From positions 1,674,001 to 1,738,000 of the forward strand of contig MARA01000001.1 in assembly GCA_001792895.1 (NCBI GenBank): 64,000 bases of DNA, in the 5' to 3' direction. Both the position numbers and the translations under genes were made by a program. Each line of letters begins with the position of its first letter. Position 1 is the first letter of the stretch. Below are positions 22,602 to 35,913 of the stretch, in pieces. This DNA comes from Lentinus brumalis. Its lineage: Eukaryota; Basidiomycota; Agaricomycetes; Polyporales; Polyporaceae. The notes beneath the pieces are model-generated. The model was given only the letters and a program-made list of their open reading frames with translations, did not search any database and was not told the DNA's origin.

Positions 22602-23571
22602 CTAGTGTAACCGGGGATATCGCCGCTCGCCAGACAGATCGTACTCCGAAAGCGGCGCATCGACGACATTGAGCAGCGCAGCTGACGACATGCGCGGCGC
22701 AGGGGTCTGGAGGCCATTGTGTGATGTGGGGACGTGAGACATCTGATTGAGCAGCGACCGAAAGCTGTCCGGCTCTGTCAACGCACGACGTTGGAGGAAT
22801 GGTGCGAGGTCGTCCCCGCCAGTCGACGATAGTGATGGCGGTAGTGATGGCTGCGCGGAGGGATGGCCCGACAGGAGCGGATGCGAGTAGTTGAATGATC
22901 GTCGCTCGTCAGGCGGAAGGTACCCAAAGGATTTTTCGTCGGAGGGGGCATAGCCCTGGGCCGTTGAGAACATATCGCCGCCAGAGCGAGGTAGCTGGGG
23001 GAATGACAGGTTGTGGGAGGCGGGTGGGGGTAGGGAGAAGCTAGCGGAAGCGTTGGGTGGTTCCGACTCCTTGTCCCCGAACATGTTCTCGCTCCAACCA
23101 GTAGGGTCTAGATGTGGGGGAGACGTTTGTGGGAGGGACAGACCTGGATGCATGGGGTCTGGCGACATAGATTGTCCACTAGCAGACCCAGTGGACAGTG
23201 GTGACTCGGTACGACTCATGGGAGAGCCAGAAGTGCCAGAGGCGAGGGTGGATGCGAGAGCGGAAGCAGTCGCGGATTTGGAGGAGGATCCGCCCTTGGG
23301 CTTGTCCTTTCCTGTAGGACCCTTGCCCAAGGCAGGACGGTTGGCGGGAGGGAGATTGAGTGCTGCGCGAAGAGCGTTGTTCTCCTCCTCGAGCTCGGAC
23401 ACGCGGTTCTCGAGTGCCTGGAGTGAACGATCAGGAGAGGTGTGCGATCGAAGCATCTGTGATACACACCTCGAGATGTGCAGCTCGTCTGGCACGGAAG
23501 GCTCTCTGGACATCCCTGGCGCGATTGGGCGGGAGATTGTCGTTGCGTTTGCGTCCACGCTTGGAGGACAT
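22602..23571 (-). CDS. bZIP transcription factor, Yap-like basic region
   Basis: Two exons (23571-23470 and 23417-22602), joined by a 52-nt GT-AG intron inside the bZIP, give 305 aa. The start is MSSKRGRKRND at 23569-23571; the open frame further up has only a TTG. The basic region is NRARDVQRAFRARR and runs directly into the zipper HLEALENRVSELEEENNALR, with heptad Leu/Val positions. The rest is Ser/Pro-rich and disordered, as in fungal activators. The QRAFR signature is that of Yap/Pap1 factors (oxidative stress and drug response), but here two extra residues lie between the invariant Asn and QRAFR. Target genes cannot be read from this window. Confidence 0.82.
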
Positions 23572-24928
23572 CGCGGGGACTGTTGAGGGCGACAGGGAGG
23601 GCAACTGGGGGCGGGGAACGGGGAACGGAGCGGGCGAGGGGAGTTCGGGAGGGCTCGGCAACCAAGGACGGTGTTTAAGACAGAGCTATATAGACGCTTT
23701 GGGAGACGAGAACATGGTTATTTGGACGCTTGCCGACAGCGGTTGTCCATTTTGATGGCGGTGCAGCCAGCGCGTCGATCAAGCAGCCACCTCCAGCCAC
23801 CCTCCCAAGCCATTAGCCTCCGCACCGCGCCCAGTGGCGGAACAATGCTGGGATTCAGTCCCGAAATCATGCATCGGCGCGAGCCATCCTGCAGCGACAA
23901 TACGGTATGCAAAAATCCTCAGGCCGCATGGTCACGAATGAGTCGGCCCTTATCCGCTCTGACGCTCTTCTCCCACAGTCTGTTCGCCTTCGCGATCCCC
24001 CTTGATGAACCGCGTCGTGCTTCTCGACTTCCGGGGGGTGCAAAGGCCGCCTCGCCCGCTGTGCACGTCGCGACGCCAGGCGGGGCTGCGGGCGTGTAGA
24101 TGCCTCCGCGATAGACGGACTGCGAGCTAAGCGTCGCTGCTGCGAGCCCGCCCGTTTGTGGTGGAAACAATGTGATCCCGCGGAGTGGCGCGCCCACCGA
24201 GCCGACCTTTGATTCTTGTCTGATTGTGTGGTCCAAACACCTCAGCCCGGGCAACACGGCTGTCTGCCGCGCGTCTGAGGACATCAGCCTCCTGCCCAAG
24301 CCTTCTCACCGCCCACGAATGGCATCTTCGGCACTCCACATCCACCACACGTGCTGTGCAGCTGTACGTACGCTTGTGAAGGTTCGTCACTCCCGGCGTT
24401 CAGTACTATCCTATGCCCGAGGCTCCTTGATTTCTTGCTGCAGGACCCTCGGGATTCGGCGAACAATGACACCGCGTCTTTGACATGTACTGCTTCGCAG
24501 AATACTCAACATATGGCTGCTCTGCATCACTCAATAGGCTGCGCACAAGGGTCGTCTCAGGGGTCGAGCCTAACTATGATTCTGTCTGGGTAAGTAGCAA
24601 CGTGCCCGTGCCGCCTGACAGTTGCCCTCGAGCTCCTTCATACAGTCGCGATGCTGGCTCGTCGCGAAGTATGCATTGGCTGCACAGACGCAACTCCTTG
24701 AAGGACGACCAGACAGCACCCGGAAACATCAACTCCCCGGAGAGAACAGCCAGCTGGACGATGATTCTTGCGAGGCTGCACGTTGCCATTTCCAGATGCG
24801 CGACAAACGGACCTTCCCGCAATTTCCGTATGATGCCGCATAGCGGGCCCGAGGGACAGGAGGGGACAAGAGATGCGATGCACTACATAGCATCACGTCC
24901 CTTGCAGGTGAGCTGTGCCTACGCTCCT
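23572..24928. other. Gene-poor region left of the foldback element
   Basis: About 1.35 kb upstream of the bZIP gene. It should contain the bZIP promoter. The open frames here have no recognisable domain, and I see no tRNA or terminal repeat apart from the element that follows. Confidence 0.45.
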
Positions 24929-24937
24929 CGGTTTTAG
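24929..24937. repeat. Left target-site duplication, 9 bp
   Basis: CGGTTTTAG, identical to 25500-25508 on the other side of the foldback element. Confidence 0.85.
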
Positions 24938-25499
24938 TAGTCTCGAAACCAGACGGTATAACGGCGCGCCTCTACCCGGGTTACCAAAACAGGGGGCGGA
25001 GAGCGAAAAACCCAGGCAGAGACACGCCTATACCGTCTGGTGACTTTCGTGGGGGCGGGTGGGGTATTGTCACGCTCGGTGCGTTGGCGCCCAACCTCGT
25101 CGCTCTCCTCGCGCAGGATTGCCTCATACGGACATTTGGCGTTCTCTTCCACCCAGGCGCAATTGCGCATACACCTACTCCATCCGCCTGTGCATGTGCC
25201 TAGCTCACCTCCGGGGGTTACAGTTTAAGTCCCTCGCCCTGTTGACGATATGATGTTCCTTGGGAAGGGCCAGTGCAGCGAGAAGAACGGACGTATTGCT
25301 GGGCTCTTTATCGGGATTCAAACGCGAGAGCTCGCGAGACCGACGCGTTCGTGGAGCCGTACGTGACGATGCGTGACAGACCCGCAATACCCCACCCGCC
25401 ACCACGAAATTCACCAGACGGTTAGGACCTGTCCCTCCCTCTCTTTTTCGCACTCCGCCCCCTGTTTGGGAAGGTCCTATCCGTCTGGTTTCGAGACTA
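24938..25499. mobile_element. Non-autonomous foldback/MITE-like element, Mutator-type candidate
   Basis: A 562-bp element bounded by a perfect 19-bp terminal inverted repeat, TAGTCTCGAAACCAGACGG, and flanked by a 9-bp direct duplication (24929-24937 and 25500-25508). Inverted similarity continues with gaps for about 125 bp: AAACAGGGGGCGGAG and the block TTTCGTGG.GGCGGGTGGGG recur inverted on the other side. Each arm is itself a hairpin: CCAGACGGTATA pairs with TATACCGTCTGG on the left, and CCAGACGGATAGGACC pairs, with one mismatch, with GGTCCTAACCGTCTGG on the right. No transposase frame is present, so movement would need an enzyme supplied in trans. A 9-bp duplication is typical of Mutator-like elements; the family assignment is inference. 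Confidence 0.85.
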
Positions 25500-25508
25500 C
25501 GGTTTTAG
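25500..25508. repeat. Right target-site duplication, 9 bp
   Basis: CGGTTTTAG, the second copy of the duplication that flanks the foldback element. Confidence 0.85.
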
Positions 25509-27723
25509 CTGTTCGTATGTTTGCCAAGCTACTAGTCGCCCCCGAATAATAGCTGCCTGTCCGTAAGGAGAGGCATGCCCCGACTCGTCCGCTAGATTCA
25601 GCATATCCCCGAGCCGCGCCAGTGTGTATACGATTCTCCCTCGTCGCGGGTTGGATCTGCGATGATCGTTGAAATCCCAGCTAACAACCTTTAGATGCAC
25701 AGCACCTCCGTCTTGACTCGTGGGCAGCGCGCTATGGCGATCAATGATGCGAGCGGCCAATATTCCTCGGTGCCTCTTCCTCTGTCCGCGCGGAAGTGTC
25801 GGACCGCCTCACAACGTCGTGTATCTGGCGTCGTAGCTTGTCACTGCGATACTCACCATGTAAGTACTGCTGCCACTAGAGCTGCGCGGTACTCAACGTG
25901 CTTTTGCTGGAGAATCTCGTCTCTCACCGGAATGGGCGGCTCGCTCATCATATCCTTGCATGTTTCTCGCCGATCTTTACGGAGTCTCCTCTGGAAGCTA
26001 GTCTGTTTCTTCCAACGAGCTGCGACGCATCATCTGCGGCCAGGACACCTTGGGTCCCCGAACTGGACGCCCAAATGATGCTCAAGTACAAGTAGGTCTT
26101 GGCAGCGACTGCGATATGACATATGTGAACATCTATGCCAGCATCCCGTCTACGGCATTGTGCTCCCGCCGGTGGGCGATCCCGCCATACTTATGCAAAT
26201 CATAGCCGCGAATTCGACTGGCATTTTCAAACCGCTCTTACCGAGGGGCGCCTGATTCTTGCCAAGTAATAGGTCGCATTGTGAGCGGTCTTTTCACTTC
26301 TCAAGGACCGACTTCACCCATTGGTATGCGCGACAATTTCCCTGACAAGTCTCTCCGTCTTACGGCTACCTTTCGCAGAACACCCCCTCGAGATGGACTG
26401 CGCACTTGGCACTACGTGCTCGATCTGTCGCACCCATTCACTTGTGCGTACTGCGATCAACGTATATGCATGACCGCTCGGTCACAGCGTCTGGGGGCCG
26501 TCGACGCTCGCGAGCTCGCCGCAAATACGTCCGCGAGTCGAGTTTCACTCCCCCGCGGGCTGCCCAGGTGACAGCCCGTGACGCGGGGTTCATGCAGGCA
26601 GCACTGCAAATTAACGGGCTCCAGCTCTGGCTTCCCGGGATTTGAAATGCGGTTCACCGCGAGTCAATAATCAGAGATAGGAATGCGAGATCGCTGGAGA
26701 TCATCCAGCCACCGTGAACCGGCAGCTAACCGCGCACGACAAGTTCGGATACTGGCAATTACAGTGATCGTCCCCCGCCTCCAACGTGGGCTACTGTACG
26801 CAAATCGGCCGCCGTCTTTCCGACAGTGATCCTCCAGTCACCGGGTTGCTGGAGGAATATGACCGTTGACGTTAGGGCAGGAGAGGCATCTGCGCTCAGC
26901 ATCAGCAAGTATTTCACCTCCACTTGGTGTGTCGGGGCTCTCTAGGCCTGCCTGTAGGACGTTGATAGTCTACAAAGGGAAGATCCTGACCCCTCGCACT
27001 GGCGTCTGGTAGCGGTTGACCGCTTCCGCCGGCAGGATACGGCAGTGCCAATGTTGCATTTGTAAATTAGCCCTAGGCGTCTGTGAGACGTTGTGGGTCC
27101 ATCGGGCTGCTGGATCGCGCACGAAGCCAATTTGCGACGCCTTCTTTCGGGCACTGCGCACGCAACACGGGCCTCTGCCCGACTGCGGACCTCGTGGATA
27201 ACGTACAGTATACTGAGGGCGATCGTTTCCTATGGGCCAAGAAGGCTCACCGCTTTCCGGTCATAGTGATGGTCCTCATGATTCCTCATCAAGGGACAAT
27301 AGAGGAATGTAGCGGATGGGGGCGTTACACAGTCGGCGGCCGTCAATCGTGGGGTCAGACGTATACAGTAGGGTCTGCACCCTCAGGTTTAGCGAGCCTT
27401 TGCCCGCGGGGGAGCTCACGCATTGCGCCTGTACCCTCAAACCATGACGGGGGCATCCCCGAGCCAGATGACTAACTTCAACTAACCGAAACATAACCTC
27501 GCGTCACTGCCGCCTGCGACCGCATGCTCCACAAGGAAGATCGATGGAGGAACATGGCGCGCTGCGTAACAAGACACTGCTGGCATACCACTACCACGAC
27601 GATAAGTATATTACAGAAATCCAAGTCCGTATGCCAGAGGTTCGCTCGTGGCCGCAATCAAATGATCAACGGCGACGTCAATCATATCACCGCGGTCCGC
27701 CCGTGCACTGAGCACGTCAGCAC
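25509..27723. other. Gene-poor region right of the foldback element
   Basis: About 2.2 kb with no recognisable protein, RNA gene or repeat. Frames are short and often broken by stops, unlike the gene-dense DNA on either side. It may be old transposon or pseudogene debris, but I could not identify any source. Confidence 0.4.
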
Positions 27724-31047
<3,324 letters not shown>

Positions 31048-31342
31048 CCTGCTGATCTCGACGCTTGCAGACAGAGAGACCACGGTGGTTGGAGGTCAAG
31101 TTTCGAGGCGAATGGTAAGAGGCTAACCGGCTTGCCATATTGGTCAGCATTGTAGCGGAGTTTGTTTGACTGCAATGCGGAGCTCCAATTGATGCTGTTG
31201 CCGTTCAGTGCCCGACTGCAACTTGTTCCAAATCTTCCATCATCCCGCTCATCCTGCACCGTCACAAATATGTGGAGACCAGCTACTCGTGAAGTTACGG
31301 GCACGAACGAGAGTACGTATACTCATCATCGGTTTTGCAGAC
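31048..31342. promoter_or_regulatory. Shared divergent promoter, SSL2 / branch-point binding protein
   Basis: Only 295 bases separate the two opposite start codons, so both promoters must overlap here. No TATA box is apparent. Co-regulation of the two genes is inference. Confidence 0.5.
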
Positions 31343-33100
31343 ATGTCTGACCAGTTCGTAGTTCCGTTGGGCAATCGACGGAGGTTCGGCCCTGCGCCTG
31401 TGGAAGAGTCAGCCCCTCCTCAGCTGGCGCAGCCATCCCCGTCTGCATACCCTCGGTTCCAAGCTCAAGACAGGGAGAGCCCACGTCCTGACCGTGATAC
31501 CACTCCATCGAATGGCGCCGGTAAGTACGGAGACATCTGCGGTGGACTCATCCTCGTCCCATTCCTACGTCCTCGCAGGCCGCCACGGCGACACCGTCAT
31601 GGCTTGCGTTCCAAGCATGCTTACTGACCTACTTGTCACTAACACCTGATTTCGTCCTTCGTCAGCTACTGACCCTAATGCTCCTCGCAAGCGGCGAAGC
31701 CGTTGGGGTGACGCGAAGACTGAAATTCCCGGTCTTCCCACCGCCATCAACGCCAATGGTGTATCCCAGGCTCACCTTGACAATTATGCTATCCACCTGC
31801 GATTGGAGGAGATCAACCGCAAGCTCCGTTTGAATGACTTCATTCCCCCGGAACGTGAACGGTATGTCGTCGTTGCTACCTTGTTTCAGTTGACACTGAC
31901 ATGTCTATCCGCGTTAGGTCTCCATCTCCTCCCCCTACGTATGATGCTCATGGTCGTCGTACTAACACTCGCGAGGTCCGTTATCGCAAGAAGTTGGAGG
32001 AGGAACGTATCCGGCTGGTCGACCGCGCCATGAAGAACGACCCCAATTTCCGTCCTCCAGTCGAGTACCATCAAATGAAGCGATCGCAGCGCCCCTCCGA
32101 GAAGGTCTACATTCCTGTGAAGGAGTTTCCCGAGATCAATTTCTTCGGATTGCTGGTCGGCCCTCGTGGGAACAGTTTGAAGAAGATGGAGCGAGACAGT
32201 GGCGCGAAGATCAGCATTCGGGGGAAGGGTAGCGTTAAGGAGGGCAAGGCCCGACCTGAACAGTACGCCGAGGATGCTGAAGAAGATCTCCACTGTCTCG
32301 TTACTGCTGACTCTGAGGAAAAGGTCGCTCTTTGTGTCAGGTTGATCAACAAAGTCATCGAAACGGTGCGTTGTCCTATTGCCACACATCTTGAAGTTGC
32401 GACTGATGTTCCAACTTAGGCTGCCTCGACGCCGGAGGGGCAGAACGACCACAAGCGTAACCAACTTCGCGAGCTTGCAGCACTCAACGGTACTCTCCGT
32501 GATGACGAAAACCAAATCTGTCAGAACTGCGGTGGTGTCGGGCATCGCAAGTACGACTGTCCGGAGCAGCGCAACTTCACAGCGAACATCATCTGCCGTG
32601 TTTGCGGCAGCGCCGGACACATGGCTCGCGACTGCACTGTCAACAGGGACCCGAATGCCGCAGCTCTCGGCGCCTCCAGCCCGCCAAGCATGATCAAGGG
32701 TGGCTTTGACTCCGAGTACGCTAGCCTGATGGCGGAGCTCGGGGAAACAGGGAAGGGACCGGGAGGTGACGGTGGGAGATGGGGTGGAGGCGCAGGACAC
32801 GACATCACTGGCGGCGGGTCGAACATCCCTCCGTGGCGGCGTCCCGAGGTTTGGCAGAGCGCGCCCCCGGTTAACGCTAACCCACAGGGCGGCTTCCGGC
32901 CTCCTCAAGGGCCATACAACGGTTACGGCGGCGCTCCTGCTGGTGGCTACGGTGGAGGCGCGCCCGGCTACGGTCAAGCTGGATACCCTGCGCCGGGCGG
33001 CGCCGGCTACTACCCTCCCTCGCAGGACTATGGAGCCGGCTACGCTCAGTACTACCAGAACCAGTATTCCCAGCAGCAGATCAGTACTCCCGCACACTAA
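31343..33100 (+). CDS. MSL5: Branch-point binding protein (SF1/BBP)
   Basis: Binds the intron branch point early in spliceosome assembly. Start ATG 31343. Four exons; the introns after SNGAG, after PPERE and after KVIET all have GT-AG ends and keep frame. In order: a short leader, the SF1 helix-hairpin region ending in [18 protein letters not shown] (the U2AF65-ligand-like RSRWG motif), the KH domain with [20 protein letters not shown] (the GPRGN loop) and QUA2-like residues, then two CCHC zinc knuckles, [14 protein letters not shown] and [14 protein letters not shown], and a Gly/Tyr/Pro-rich tail. The length, about 510 aa, is usual for fungal members. The stop is TAA 33098-33100. Confidence 0.94.
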
Positions 33101-33434
33101 CAACCTCCTGACGATCCCCTCATGTCTTCATCTCCTACGCTCGACTCGTCGATGGCTCACGCAGCTCCGTTCGCGCTCACACGTCCCGTCTTGGTTCCTC
33201 CGCGCCTCCCAAACGTCTAACAGTCATACATGCGGAACCTGGACTGTCGGCGACGCGCCGAATCTGGGTTCTCGTAGGATTGGGTTTGTACTCATCGTCT
33301 CCGCCTCCTAACCAGCCGTATAGCCTGAGGACTCTTCGCGTTGTAGCTCACCAGGTCTCTAATCCATGTTGTATCGAAAGAGATGAGATGATCTTAACTA
33401 TGTCCTGAACACAGTGGATGAGTGTGTGCATTGA

Positions 33435-35324
33435 CTAAGGATCCATAGCCTTGCTCGGTTTCTTCTTCTTCCGTTTGGCAGCGCGTTGTTCGGAATTGTC
33501 GTGCGCGTTCACGAGTTCCTTTCTCTTCTTCGTCTCGGGTTCCGAGACGTCCGTCTCGCCTCGGATGAAAAGACTCACGAAGAAGCCGTTGGTCGCATCC
33601 TCGCCTGGTAAGCACCGGACAAGAGAATCCGCATCCGCTTCAACACGCAACGTGGCGTCAACGCCAAGCACAGATCAAGTGCACAACAGCGGCCACATAC
33701 CTGGATCATCCATCTCTTCAGGGAACCCTCGCCTGGGCCAAATAGGCAGCACCTGCGCCCTACGCGCCAGCCTGAAGCCACCGATCGTCGCTTCCTCAGT
33801 CTTTAGTGCCTGACGCACGACGTGCTCGTTCTCGATAGCATGTACGCTGCATGTCGAGTAGACTATACGCCGCACTGAAGGAACTAGCAATATTTTTGGT
33901 TCAGCCATACCCCCTGAGGAAGCGCGAAGAGTGGGCAAGGCTCACATGTCATGGCGTGCCGGATCATCTTGAGTTGAAAGGCTGCTAGCTTGTTCAGTCG
34001 GTCGGAGTCGTCGTCCTCTTCTTGCTCTGACGATTCATGACAACGTCAGCTCCGTATTCCAGCAACTGGTCCAAGTGAGACGCTTACCTGCAGCGAGCAA
34101 GTGGTCCATCCGGTTGACGATCCCCGACCCACTACACGAGGGGTCGAGCAGTCTAGTCGCGACGCATCAGGAGTATGGTCAAGTAGATGGACGTATGGAG
34201 ACATACATGTGTGTCGCGCGCGCGAAATTGGTGTCGTTGGGGGAAATGGTGAGGAAGTCGGAGTTGACAGCTTCTACGTTCGTGCAGTGCGCTTTGGATA
34301 GCATGGTCTTCAGTGTGGAGAACCGCTTGCGGTCACGCTCGAATGCGTACAGCTGTGTGAGATCGCAATTGTATCATGGATCGCAACCTGGAGATAGACA
34401 CCAAATGCGAGGCTCACCTTCCCCTTGTTCTGCATGATGGCACAAAGGTGCGACGTCTTGTTGCCCGGGGCAGCTGTCGCATCGATGACGACGGCGTCAT
34501 TGCGCGCTGGCGGGGCAAGGATGTGTGCGGGGAAGCACGATGCTTTGTCTTGCAGAATGATCTTTCCGGATAGGTAGAGAGGGTCTTCTATGAAGCGTAC
34601 ACTGGGGTGGAAGGCGAGCAGGTCGGGAATGTGATCGTCCTGCTTGAATGACTTGCTACAAGGAGATGGGGATTTGTGTGCGAACCGAACACCATATGCT
34701 GCACTTACGGGGATGACAACGGATCTCCGAGCTCGTACCCTTGAGCCTGGAAGGCCTTCAAAGCCTCTTTCGTCGTCCAACATGTTCTGTTGACGCGTAC
34801 ATACCGAGGAATCGAGGCTGATATCGCGGCTCAGCTGATGACAATGGCCGACCGCAGAGGATATACGCACCAGCTCTGGCGTCGCCTGTCTGTGCCAGTT
34901 CGTCGTTAGACTTGGCCCCTCGCTTTATCTTCGCCCTTGTGAACTCGCTGGTGAGTCGAGTCTTGTGACGCAAAACGGCCTGTTTGATTGGGCCATCTCC
35001 AGCTTGAATACCTCTGGCGAGCAAGAGGTCATGGACGAGTACGAGAGCAAGGTTGCGAGATGTGATTTTCTTCTCTTGCTTGAGCAGCTGGGCGGCGTCG
35101 ATCACCTCGCCCAGGACCGGCTTGTCTGTCGCGACGCAAGTGTATAGGTGGAACGTAACGGTGAGACAAAAGTACGGGTCGGGCTCACATTTCAGAGTCT
35201 CGATGACGAGCGCGGCGGTCCGTTTTCTGTTCTTCTCGGGGATGGAGGCGAGCACGCCCTTGATCGAGCCCTTCTTCGCGTCCAACTTATCAAGAACATT
35301 GACAGCCTCGAAGTAGAAATTCAT
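33435..35324 (-). CDS. RCM1: 25S rRNA (cytosine-C5) methyltransferase, RCM1/NSUN5 type
   Basis: SAM-dependent enzyme of the NOP2/Sun family, which methylates one cytosine of large-subunit rRNA in the nucleolus. Start ATG 35322-35324 (MNFYFEAVNVLDKL). The N-terminal part carries the NSUN5-like KKGSIKGVLASI and ALVIETLK helices. Catalytic motifs: DATAAPGNKTSHL (motif I, SAM binding), DPSCSGSGIVNRMDHLL (motif IV, with the release Cys), and IVYSTCSVHAIENEHVV (motif VI, with the nucleophilic Cys). The C-terminus is basic (KRKKKKPSK), fitting a nucleolar location. Several short introns. The stop is TAG 33435-33437. Confidence 0.88.
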
Positions 35325-35913
35325 AATGATAAAGGTGCTACGACAGGTATGTGAGGTAAGCCCTCGACGTACGAGAGAGACGTGGTGGGACGTGCAAATT
35401 GCGACTCCGGTTCTCTCCCTGCCGCACCTCAGCTGCCCCTCTCTAAACGCGTCCCTTGGCCCAAAATCTGGAGATGGTAGTCAGCAATTAATTCAAAAAA
35501 GAGCCAACAGATATTGGAAGGTCAGTGAGATTGTGTACGTCAAGCATGGGAGACCCATTCCGACAATGTAGATAAGTTGTATATTGTATAGACATCATGA
35601 AGGGGAACCAGTGAAGTCGATAATGGAGAACGAGACACACCTATAGAACTGTTCGACGAGCAAGCTTTGCTGTGTGCAAGCTTGCGTCCGAGATCTGGTG
35701 GAGGGAAGAGGCAAAGAGATGAAATTTGCCGGTGGGCGCCCCGGCTTAAAGCTGGACGAACGCGTACGCATCAAATGCCATACTCGGCAAATATGGGCGC
35801 TTCTCCGTCTGCAGCCACCGGCTGCTGCAACTGCAGCACTTGCTTCGTCACTCTCTTCCCTCTACCTCTGTCTGTTTCTAGCCGTTGAACAGGCCTTCTC
35901 GCATCCATCGAAA
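35325..35913. other. Divergent intergenic region, RCM1 / J-protein
   Basis: Holds the promoters of both genes and the untranslated first exon of the J-protein gene. A frame in register with the J-protein is open upstream from about 35674, with an ATG at 35719, but its sequence (Ala/Leu/Ser-rich) has no family match and is more likely leader. Confidence 0.5.

Noticed and set aside
25205..25453. 82-codon frame inside the foldback element
   Set aside because: No transposase features; it overlaps the inverted-repeat arm and is best seen as chance.
25898..26095. Frame with LLLENLVSHRNG thought to be a P450 or kinase fragment
   Set aside because: No heme-binding or kinase motif follows, and neighbouring frames do not continue the similarity.
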